Position numbers and translations under genes: made by a program. A model generated the notes under the pieces. It was not told where the DNA came from, did no database searches, and saw nothing but the letters and a program-made list of their open reading frames with translations. From the NCBI RefSeq assembly GCF_018424685.1, contig NZ_QTKX01000003.1:620001-684000 (forward strand): a stretch of DNA of 64,000 bases, in the 5' to 3' direction. This DNA is from Mesobacillus boroniphilus. GTDB lineage: Bacteria; Bacillota; Bacilli; Bacillales; Cytobacillaceae. Positions 33,399-40,777 of the stretch are shown here, piece after piece (position 1 is the stretch's first letter; each line of letters starts with the position of its first letter).

Positions 33399-35489
33399 TT
33401 ATTTTGTTTCTTCTACGATAACTTCATCAGTCACAGTTTTCGCAGAATCATCTGCTGACTTTTCAAAGACAGCAAGTACAGCAGAGATCAAAGCAGCAAA
33501 TTTCTTCGCGATTTCACTTGCATGTACGCTAGCTTTAGACTCAGCTTTGTTCACAGCAGAAGTGTTTACTTTAGCTTCTTCAGTAGCAGTTTCATCAGCA
33601 ACAACTTCCTCAGTCACTTCTTCAGTAGCAGTTTCATCAGCAACAACTTCTTCAGTCACTTCTTCAGTAGCAGTTTCATCAGCAACAACTTCCTCAGTCA
33701 CTTCTTCAGTAGCAGTTTCATCAGCAACAACTTCTTCAGTCACTTCTTCAGTAGCAGTTTCATCAGCAACAACTTCCTCAGTCACTTCTTCAGTAGCAGT
33801 TTCATCAGCAACAACTTCTTCAGTCACTTCTTCAGTAGCAGTTTCATCAGCAACAACTTCCTCAGTCACTTCTTCAGTAGCAGTTTCATCAGCAACAACT
33901 TCTTCAGTCACTTCTTCAGTAGCAGTTTCATCAGCAACAACTTCCTCAGTCACTTCTTCAGTAGCAGTTTCATCAGCAACAACTTCCTCAGTCACTTCTT
34001 CAGTAGCAGTTTCATCAGTGACAACTTCCTCAGTCACTTCTTCAGTAGCAGTTTCATCAGCAACAACTTCCTCAGTCACTTCATCAGTAACAGCTTCGTC
34101 AGCAACGACTTCCTCAGTCACTTCAACAGACAAAGCAACAGCTGAATTTTTGTTAGCTTTTTCTTTAGCAACATCACTAGCATTGAAAGCTTTAGACTTC
34201 ATTTTGTTAGCAATAGAAGGAGATACTTTCTCTTCTTCATCTTCTTCAGTAACATCTTCTTCAGTAACATCTTCTTCAGTCACTTCTTCTTCAGTAACAT
34301 CTTCTTCAGTCACTTCTTCTTCAGTCACTTCTTCTTCAGTAACATCTTCTTCAGTCACTTCTTCTTCAGTAACATCTTCTTCAGTCACTTCTTCTTCAGT
34401 CACTTCTTCTTCAGTAACATCTTCTTCAGTCACTTCTTCTTCAGCAACTTCTTCTTCAGTCACTTCATCTTCAGTAGCTTCTTCTTCAGCAACCTCTTCT
34501 TCAGTCACTTCATCTTCAGTCACTTCATCTTCAGTTACTTCATCTTCAGTCACTTCATCTTCAGTAGCTTCTTCTTCAGCAACGTCTTCTTCAGTCACTT
34601 CATCTTCAGTAGCTTCTTCTTCAGCAACCTCTTCTTCAGTTACTTCAACTTCAGTCACTTCAACAGACAAAGCAACAGCCGAATTTACATTAGCATTCAC
34701 TTTAGCAGTTTCACTTGCGTTGAAAGCGTTGGAATTAGCTTTGTTAACAGCAGAAGTGTTCACTTTTTCTTCAGTGTCGTCTTCATCTGTATCTTCTTCT
34801 TCGTCTTCTTCAGTTTTCACTGTTGCATCTGTATCAAGATCGATGTCTTCAGAATCAGAGTCATTTTCTTCGTCTTCTTCAGTTTTTACAGTTGCATCTA
34901 CATTTAGGTCCATGTCTTCAGAATCCTCATCAGATTCTTCTTCATCTTCCTTTTTCATTTCAGTGTCAACGTCAAGATCAGCATCTTCATCTTCTTTGGT
35001 TGCGTCAATATCTGTTGTTTCCTCTAATTCAGTATCAGTGTCTGTATCCTCAGTTACAACTGGTTCTGCTTCAACAACCTCTTCAACAACTGGCTCCTCA
35101 GTAACAACTTCTTCAGTTGGAACTTCCTCAGCAGGTGCTTGTTGAACAGTTGAGTGAACAGCTGCGTTTGGTGCTGCGTTCTTTTTAGCAGTTTCACTTG
35201 CATGATTGCTAGCCTGTGATTTCGCTGCATTTTCCTCAGCTTCCGCTTTTGGTGCTTTTGCTTGAGGCTTGGCAGCAGGCTTTGCTGATACAGCCGGTTT
35301 TGCTTTTACATCAGCCTTTTTATTAACAGTCTGAACCTTTGCTGGTTTCACTGCGTGAGATTGTTCAACCTTCACCTTTTCAGGTCCTGCAGCTTGAGTG
35401 AATTGTCCTCCAGTCAGTACCCCGATTGACAATACTCCGGCTAGCATAAAAGACTTAACAACTTTAGTTCCATTGATATAATTATTCAT
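33399..35489 (-). CDS. Secreted highly acidic repeat protein
   Basis: 696 residues, not recognised as a family. A Sec signal peptide ends near residue 34 (TQAAG). A Lys/Ala/Pro-rich stretch follows (to ~110), then long acidic segments: Asp/Glu with Thr (~120-240), pentapeptides of the type VTEEE or VTEDE (~280-413), and twelve 14-residue units VTEEVVADETATEE (~464-635). Ala/Asn/Lys helical modules containing NASETAKVNANVNSAVALS-like sequence separate and follow them (~240-275, ~418-453, ~640-687). No Cys and no LPXTG anchor. Overall charge is strongly negative. It lies 22 bases behind a gene for a basic secreted protein, so both are probably one message. Cell-surface adhesion, cation binding or matrix formation are possible. 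Confidence 0.8.
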   Translation of the reverse strand: MNNYINGTKVVKSFMLAGVLSIGVLTGGQFTQAAGPEKVKVEQSHAVKPAKVQTVNKKADVKAKPAVSAKPAAKPQAKAPKAEAEENAAKSQASNHASETAKKNAAPNAAVHSTVQQAPAEEVPTEEVVTEEPVVEEVVEAEPVVTEDTDTDTELEETTDIDATKEDEDADLDVDTEMKKEDEEESDEDSEDMDLNVDATVKTEEDEENDSDSEDIDLDTDATVKTEEDEEEDTDEDDTEEKVNTSAVNKANSNAFNASETAKVNANVNSAVALSVEVTEVEVTEEEVAEEEATEDEVTEEDVAEEEATEDEVTEDEVTEDEVTEDEVTEEEVAEEEATEDEVTEEEVAEEEVTEEDVTEEEVTEEEVTEEDVTEEEVTEEDVTEEEVTEEEVTEEDVTEEEVTEEDVTEEDVTEEDEEEKVSPSIANKMKSKAFNASDVAKEKANKNSAVALSVEVTEEVVADEAVTDEVTEEVVADETATEEVTEEVVTDETATEEVTEEVVADETATEEVTEEVVADETATEEVTEEVVADETATEEVTEEVVADETATEEVTEEVVADETATEEVTEEVVADETATEEVTEEVVADETATEEVTEEVVADETATEEVTEEVVADETATEEVTEEVVADETATEEAKVNTSAVNKAESKASVHASEIAKKFAALISAVLAVFEKSADDSAKTVTDEVIVEETK
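33580..34110 (-). repeat. 42-base coding repeats in the acidic protein gene
   Basis: Twelve near-identical 42-base units encode the 14-residue repeat. A silent change (CCTCA versus CTTCA on the + strand) alternates strictly over the first nine units, so the real recent unit of duplication is 84 bases. A second repeat block of 15-base units at about 34250-34650 encodes the pentapeptides. Confidence 0.9.
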
Positions 35490-35510
35490 TTTAATAATTC
35501 GCTCCCTTTT

Positions 35511-36380
35511 TTATAATCGTGACCCGTGGCTGGTAGCATCGGTATACGTTAAAAAAGCAGGAGCTTTGAGCGGTGGCGGGGAAGGAGGGGCATTGACCCA
35601 CTGGCTTCGAAAAACAGCGACTCGTGATGAATACGGCTGTATGAGATTAAAATTAAAAGATTGATCCCAAACAAACCACTTATCGCTTAAGAAAGTGCTT
35701 GTGTTCCCATAACTTGTCCTGTCACTGGAAGGCCCCCCTGAAGCCTTCGAGCGTGAAGGAGGATTAGGCAGGTTATCGCCTTTCGGATACCTCTCATGTT
35801 GGGATGAATCGTGTTCATCTTTTTCAACGGGAGGTGTTTTTCTGCTTGCCACTTTGACGCTGCTTTTAACATCAGCCGGCTTAACTGCAGAATCCCGGGA
35901 TGGCTCAACCTTATCCTTCAACCCAGGTGATTTACGTTTTGTTTCTTTTGCGTAATCACTCTTATTATGTACGGATTTTGTAGCACCTTTAATGCTTCGG
36001 TTATTGATATGTTTTGTTCTGTTTTTTGCCTGATTGGTCTTCTTTTTAACCACTGCCTTAGACTTTTGCGGTTTGGCTGCCTTCTCATTTTTTATTAATG
36101 ATGGAGCTTTTCCTTTTGATTTCCCTGCTACAGCAGGATTCGCATCAGCTTTTGTCTGGACTGGTTTTTGATTGACAGGCTTCCTCTGCGCCGTTTGTTT
36201 TTTAACAGCAGGATCGGAAGTTTTGGCACTTTCAGCTTTATCTGGCAGAGTTATCTGCTCAGCCGCCATTGTGTGTTCAGACTTTCCGGCATTGGATCCT
36301 TTTTCAGCAAAAGCCATATCAGGCACCAACATAGCTGCACCAGCAATAAAGCCAGTAATAATCAGTTGTCGGAAGTGCAT
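35511..36380 (-). CDS. Secreted basic low-complexity protein
   Basis: 289 residues, not recognised. The signal peptide is clear and ends at DMAFA (about residue 25). The mature part is dominated by Lys, Ala, Ser and Pro (e.g. KKKTNQAKNRTKHINNRS) and has a strongly positive charge; the last 80 residues are different, with Phe, Trp and Tyr (KWFVWDQSFNFNL) and a Pro-rich stretch. No Cys or enzyme motif. AAAGGAGGTGAAAGG fixes the start at 36380 over an upstream ATG. It precedes the acidic repeat gene by 22 bases, so the pair is likely co-expressed and may form a charge complex outside the cell. Confidence 0.75.
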   Translation of the reverse strand: MHFRQLIITGFIAGAAMLVPDMAFAEKGSNAGKSEHTMAAEQITLPDKAESAKTSDPAVKKQTAQRKPVNQKPVQTKADANPAVAGKSKGKAPSLIKNEKAAKPQKSKAVVKKKTNQAKNRTKHINNRSIKGATKSVHNKSDYAKETKRKSPGLKDKVEPSRDSAVKPADVKSSVKVASRKTPPVEKDEHDSSQHERYPKGDNLPNPPSRSKASGGPSSDRTSYGNTSTFLSDKWFVWDQSFNFNLIQPYSSRVAVFRSQWVNAPPSPPPLKAPAFLTYTDATSHGSRL

Positions 36381-36594
36381 CCTTTCACCTCCTTTCAAAG
36401 CGGCAGTCTATCTCTCAGGAATAGCATTCTGGATATTAAACCTCTTTTTGTCGGTTTTTGATGGATTTTATGTTAAACCATTCTTTTAACCTATGAGGTT
36501 ATGATACAATTTTCCCTTCTTTTTGGTACTTATTATTCTGAGTGGTAAATAATTGGTATTCCTTTCTCTTGCCCTTTTGGAAAAAAGGAGTAAA

Positions 36595-36612
36595 ATGATA
36601 GTTATGCTTTAA
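36595..36612 (+). other. Five-codon mini frame before the EamA gene
   Basis: ATG ATA GTT ATG CTT TAA with AAAAAAGGAG seven bases upstream, a better ribosome site than most genes here have. It ends 26 bases before the EamA start. It may be chance, or a leader that affects translation of the next gene. Confidence 0.3.
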
Positions 36613-36638
36613 CCGTTTAAATGAAAGAAGGATGCATC

Positions 36639-37556
36639 ATGAAAAACCTTAAAATATATTTGATTCTTACTGGTGTCATGTTTTTATGGGGGATGAATGT
36701 AACGGCCCTTAAGATCATAGTAGGGAACTTCCCCCCAATTACGATTACCTCGCTCCGCGTCTTCACTGCCGGAGTCTCGGTTTTTATTATTCTATTTTTC
36801 ATAAAAAAAGTCCGGCTGCCATCCCGGAAAGAATGGTTATATATAATTGGCGGAGGAATCCTGAACGTCACTGGCCACCATCTTTTCCTCGGAATTGGCT
36901 TAAAGGAAACATCGGCAGTAAATGGAGGACTGATCCTCGGGCTGGGACCATTGCTGACTGCATTAATGGCTATTTTGTTCCTTGGAAGAAACTTGACATT
37001 TGTACGGACTCTTGGCTTTATTTTTGGAGGTATTGGCGTCACTTTGACTGTATTGGCAGGAAGCACAGGCTTGTCAGGAATGTCGATCGGTGATTTTTAT
37101 GTGTTTCTGTCGATTTTTTCACAGGCGATCAGCTTCATCATTATTTCTAAAGCTGCGAAAACCCTGGATCCCCGTCTGTTAACGGGATATATGCTTGTCT
37201 TTGGTTCAATTCTGCTGTTTTTTATCGGACTATGGAAGGAGCCAGATGGATTAACGAGCCTGGGAAATGGTTCCCTTGGATTGTGGAGCATATTTTTTGC
37301 ATCAGCGATTTTCGCCACGGCAGTAGGCCATATGCTCTACAATTATGCAATTGGCAAAGCCGGACCGGCGGAAGCATCAATTTTCCTTAATTTAAATACA
37401 TTCCTTTCAATCTTGTTCGCAGCCATCTTCCTTGGGGAAAATATTACATCCTCTCACCTGTTGGGACTGATTTTCATCGTTTCCGGTGTCATATTCGGTT
37501 CAGGAGCGCTTGAGGAATTGGTGTTGAGAAACAAGATGAAACGGAACGCAGCTTAA
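36639..37556 (+). CDS. EamA/DMT-family transporter
   Basis: 305 residues with ten membrane helices in two EamA repeats (first near MFLWGMNVTALKI, second near LSIFSQAISFIIISKAA). Typical conserved features are the Pro-rich NFPPITITSLR loop after helix 1 and the Glu in the late PAEASIFLNLNTF helix. Probably exports a metabolite or amino acid. ATG 36639 is chosen over 36621 because GAAAGAAGG is better spaced. A five-codon mini frame with a strong ribosome site lies 27 bases upstream. Confidence 0.9.
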   Translation: MKNLKIYLILTGVMFLWGMNVTALKIIVGNFPPITITSLRVFTAGVSVFIILFFIKKVRLPSRKEWLYIIGGGILNVTGHHLFLGIGLKETSAVNGGLILGLGPLLTALMAILFLGRNLTFVRTLGFIFGGIGVTLTVLAGSTGLSGMSIGDFYVFLSIFSQAISFIIISKAAKTLDPRLLTGYMLVFGSILLFFIGLWKEPDGLTSLGNGSLGLWSIFFASAIFATAVGHMLYNYAIGKAGPAEASIFLNLNTFLSILFAAIFLGENITSSHLLGLIFIVSGVIFGSGALEELVLRNKMKRNAA

Positions 37557-37571
37557 TATTGAAATTGGATG

Positions 37572-37594
37572 CAGGGCTTCGGCTCTGTTTTTTT
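37572..37594 (+). terminator. Terminator of the EamA gene
   Basis: Stem CAGGGC / GCTCTG closed by a TTCG tetraloop, then seven T residues. Confidence 0.85.
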
Positions 37595-37641
37595 GTCTAG
37601 GTTAAAATGAAACCAAAGGTATTAAAACCGATCATGTGCAG

Positions 37642-37740
37642 CAACGGGGAATAAATCAGCTTCAAGAGGGAATAAATTCGAACGAACGTGGATTAAAATT
37701 GATCCAACGAGGAAAAAAATCATTCCAACGGGGATAAAGT
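37642..37740 (+). repeat. Intergenic 21-bp tandem array, family C
   Basis: Five units with head CAACGGGG (variants CAAGAGGG, GAACGTGG, CAACGAGG) at 37642, 37663, 37684, 37705 and 37726, exactly 21 bases apart. Each head is followed by ATAAA-like A-rich sequence. It lies between the EamA terminator and the sigma-54 promoter of the SDR gene. Confidence 0.8.
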
Positions 37741-37787
37741 AATCAAAATACAGTTTGGCTGGTTAAAAGTCTCCACCCCAAAGTCGC

Positions 37788-37884
37788 AAGTGTCCATTTA
37801 TCCATAAAACTGTCCTGTTACTGGACACTTGTCTCTAATAATCTCTTTATTTTCATGAAAAACAAACCTGGCACGATTCTTGCT
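37788..37884 (+). promoter_or_regulatory. Activator sites and sigma-54 promoter of the SDR gene
   Basis: Sigma-54 promoter TGGCAC-N5-TTGCT at 37869-37884, with GG and GC 12 bases apart. Upstream: AAGTGTCCA at 37788 and the palindrome TGTCC-N7-GGACA at 37811-37827, sharing the half-site with the operon at 43.5 kb. The sigma-54 activator encoded at 40.8 kb is the likely protein bound here. Confidence 0.8.
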
Positions 37885-37927
37885 TTATATAAAACTAACA
37901 ATTTTATAGAAGTGGAGGTCATACAAA

Positions 37928-38695
37928 ATGAAAATGAATGGAGCAATAGCGATTGTTACAGGTGGAGCGTCCGGTTTGGGGGAAGCGACTGTCAGGAGAA
38001 TTGCAGAGCAGGGGGGGAAGGCTGCGATCCTTGATTTGTCAGTGGAACGCGGCAATGCTCTCGTTAAAGAACTTGGGGAACAAGCAGTATTTATAAAAAC
38101 AGATGTAACGAGTGAGGAAGAAGTATCGAATGCCATCAACAAAGCAATTGAATCATTTGGGTCGATCAACACGGTTGTGAACTGTGCGGGAATTGGAGTT
38201 GCGGGCAAGCTGTTATCACGAAAAGGTGTCCATTCCCTGGACATGTTTTCGAAAGTAATCTCCATCAACTTGATCGGAACCTTCAATGTCATCAGGCTTG
38301 CTTCAGAACAAATGTCTAAAAACGAAGCTAATGAATTCGGAGAGAGGGGCGTCATCATTAATACAGCATCCGTTGCCGCATTTGACGGACAGATCGGGCA
38401 GGCTGCCTACAGTGCTTCCAAAGGCGGGGTTGTCGGCATGACGCTGCCGATTGCAAGAGAGCTTGCTGCATATGGCATCAGGGTCATGACAATTGCACCG
38501 GGTTTATTCCACACCCCAATGTTCGACACGCTGCCTGAGGAAGCAAGGGATTCGCTTGGTAAAATGGTGCCATTCCCACAGCGGCTTGGTTATCCAGAGG
38601 AATATGCGCTGCTTGCTGAAAGCATCCTGACAAATACAATGCTGAATGGCGAAACAATCCGCCTGGACGGAGCCATCCGGATGCAGCCGAAATAA
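37928..38695 (+). CDS. SDR 3-hydroxyacyl-CoA dehydrogenase (type II/HSD10-like)
   Basis: 255 residues of the short-chain dehydrogenase family. NAD-binding TGGASGLG at 12-19, NCAGIG strand motif and active-site Ser-Tyr-Lys ([18 protein letters not shown]). The sequence closely follows the HSD10 type, which oxidises 3-hydroxyacyl-CoA and 3-hydroxy-2-methylbutyryl-CoA, including [15 protein letters not shown] in the C-terminal part. A sigma-54 promoter lies 44 bases before the ATG, so it should be switched on with the acyl-CoA operon downstream. GAAGTGGAGG is the ribosome site. Confidence 0.88.
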   Translation: MKMNGAIAIVTGGASGLGEATVRRIAEQGGKAAILDLSVERGNALVKELGEQAVFIKTDVTSEEEVSNAINKAIESFGSINTVVNCAGIGVAGKLLSRKGVHSLDMFSKVISINLIGTFNVIRLASEQMSKNEANEFGERGVIINTASVAAFDGQIGQAAYSASKGGVVGMTLPIARELAAYGIRVMTIAPGLFHTPMFDTLPEEARDSLGKMVPFPQRLGYPEEYALLAESILTNTMLNGETIRLDGAIRMQPK

Positions 38696-38703
38696 TTTTG
38701 CGC

Positions 38704-38737
38704 AAGCCCTTTCTCACAAGGATGAAAGGGCTTTTTA
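38704..38737 (+). terminator. Terminator of the SDR gene
   Basis: Stem AAGCCCTTTC / GAAAGGGCTT with a ten-base loop and T-tail. Confidence 0.88.
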
Positions 38738-38827
38738 GTGGAAAAATTTAAGCGTTGTTGAAATTCTTAAAAACGAATATGATATTTTTGCAATATAACA
38801 TTTTACGAGAGAGCAGGGACAACGAGA

Positions 38828-40654
38828 GTGACAACTAAATTTATTAGAATTTTCATGCTTTCATTCATTGCGATAGTGATCGCATACCCGCAATTCGCTT
38901 CTGCGATGGCGGAGGTCACTTCCTTCAGCCAGTCCACAGGAACGGTTGCATATCAAGGGAACAGCGTACCAGGATATGTAACGTTTGAGCTGAAAACAAG
39001 TGAACCGACGCGCGGATATATTTTAGCAGTGGGCAATGGTGTTCAGACCCAAATCAACCTTTCTACTACAGATTTTAAAACAGTCCATAAAGTAGATTGG
39101 GTGCCATGGGATGACACGAAGAAAACTCCATTGCCAGCTGGGGAATACCAGCTGAAGGCATATTTATCTGATCAAGGCTACAACCAGATGCAAGGTTATC
39201 CACTTGGTAAATTGACCGTTGTATCAGAGGCTAATCCCAAGCCATTGTTTGACCAGGTTTCAATTAATCCTGACGTGTTCTCACCAAAATATGGCGGAGC
39301 ATCAACCGTCCAGATTCCTTTTAACCTGAACCGCCCAGCTGAAGTTCAGCTAAGCATTTGGCAAAATGGTGCGGAAGTTTTTGCGGGCAATAAAATGAAG
39401 CTTTTGCCTGGAAGCCATTCCGTAAGTTGGAACGGAACAGATAAAGCTGGCCGAGTTGTTGCGGATGGAGCTTATGATGTCAACTTCAATTATATTGAGA
39501 CAGCATATAATTACCCAGCAACCAGACAATCAGCTCAGAAAGCTGGAACAATTACGATCAAAGATGGTGAATATAACATCCCGTTATGGAGACTGAAAGA
39601 GGTCGTTACGGATGCTGTCTTCACTTCTGATGTCATAAGCCCTGACGGTGACGGTGTTAATGACACTGTTACTGGGCAATTTACTTTGGCAGAGACGGCA
39701 AAAGTATCTATCTATATTGCGAATGCCGCAGGCGCGCATATGAAAAATGTCGTTACCGAGCAGTCTTTCCAGGCGGGGACCCATACTTTTGTATGGGACG
39801 GAACCGACTTTATGGGAGGCAAAGCGGTTAACGGAAATTATTATATTAAAGTGATGGTGATTGAAGGAGCGAATGCAGGCTATATCTCTTTCATGGACTC
39901 AGTGAGTTTTGAAGGTGGATATGAGGTTAAAGCGCTCCAGCCTGAAAAGCGTGTAAGGATAATTACAGAGACCGCGAAGCTTTCTGTATATCCAATGGGG
40001 CAGGGCTATACCGCTGTAAAAGGTGATACATTCCCATTAATCTCCGAAACAATTGAAAATGGCCAGTACCAGGTACTTGTCAAGGAAGGTGTGTCAGGAA
40101 CTATCAATGCAAGTGACGTAGAGCTTGTTGTTGAAACTGTTCCGCCAGCAGTTCCAAACACTGCTGAATACACTGTGGTAAGCGGTGATACTCTATGGAA
40201 AATCGCAGCTAAATTCAACACTTCTATTTCCGAAATTGTCACCCTGAACAATCTTGATCCAAATAAATACCTGTATATTGGGCAAAAGCTAAAAGTACCA
40301 GCGACAGTTTCACCTGAACCAGTACCACAGCCTGTTATCCACACGGTGCAATCAGGGGATACTCTCTGGAAAATTGCCCAGAGGTACGGTACAACGATTG
40401 ATGCAATTGTTAAAGCAAACAATCTAGACCCAGCCAAATACTTGTATATCGGCCAAAAAATCACGATCCCATCTACAACATCAACTCCAGAGCCACCGGC
40501 AGTTCAGCCTGTGATTCACACAGTTGTGAGCGGTGATACGCTTTGGAAAATCAGTGTCAAATATGGCACGACAATTGATGCAATCGTAAAAGCGAATAAT
40601 CTTGACCCGGCCAAGTACTTGTATATTGGTCAGAAAATTACGATTCCACGCTAG
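38828..40654 (+). CDS. Secreted protein with FlgD-type Ig repeats and three LysM domains
   Basis: 608 residues. A signal peptide ends near residue 26 (FASAM). Two FlgD-like Ig units follow, marked by SWNGTDKAGRVVADGAYDV and, after a calcium-site-like SPDGDGVND, by WDGTDFMGGKAVNGNYYI. Three LysM repeats with SGDTLWKI cores and Pro-rich linkers occupy the C-terminus (about 448-492, 504-548 and 564-608). No hydrolase domain is present, so it probably attaches to peptidoglycan and acts as a scaffold or structural protein. The GTG start has only a moderate site (GAGCAGGGAC). Confidence 0.85.
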   Translation: MTTKFIRIFMLSFIAIVIAYPQFASAMAEVTSFSQSTGTVAYQGNSVPGYVTFELKTSEPTRGYILAVGNGVQTQINLSTTDFKTVHKVDWVPWDDTKKTPLPAGEYQLKAYLSDQGYNQMQGYPLGKLTVVSEANPKPLFDQVSINPDVFSPKYGGASTVQIPFNLNRPAEVQLSIWQNGAEVFAGNKMKLLPGSHSVSWNGTDKAGRVVADGAYDVNFNYIETAYNYPATRQSAQKAGTITIKDGEYNIPLWRLKEVVTDAVFTSDVISPDGDGVNDTVTGQFTLAETAKVSIYIANAAGAHMKNVVTEQSFQAGTHTFVWDGTDFMGGKAVNGNYYIKVMVIEGANAGYISFMDSVSFEGGYEVKALQPEKRVRIITETAKLSVYPMGQGYTAVKGDTFPLISETIENGQYQVLVKEGVSGTINASDVELVVETVPPAVPNTAEYTVVSGDTLWKIAAKFNTSISEIVTLNNLDPNKYLYIGQKLKVPATVSPEPVPQPVIHTVQSGDTLWKIAQRYGTTIDAIVKANNLDPAKYLYIGQKITIPSTTSTPEPPAVQPVIHTVVSGDTLWKISVKYGTTIDAIVKANNLDPAKYLYIGQKITIPR

Positions 40655-40661
40655 TTCAAAT

Positions 40662-40694
40662 CCTGCTCCTCATTTGGGAGCAGGTTTTTATTTT
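40662..40694 (+). terminator. Terminator after the LysM protein gene
   Basis: Stem CCTGCTCC / GGGAGCAGG with a six-base loop and T-rich tail. Confidence 0.88.
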
Positions 40695-40777
40695 GCAATA
40701 ATTGTATCTTTCCGGAACAGTGCTTTATAATATAAGTTATAATATTCAGAAACTTTTTTGGTAGAGGAGGGAAATGA

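Noticed and set aside
33522-35145. Long open frames on the + strand across the acidic repeat gene (Ser/Val/Thr-rich and Phe/Ser/Asn-rich)
   Set aside because: They are mirror images of the 42- and 15-base repeats on the coding strand, have no ribosome site or signal peptide, and the minus-strand protein has both.
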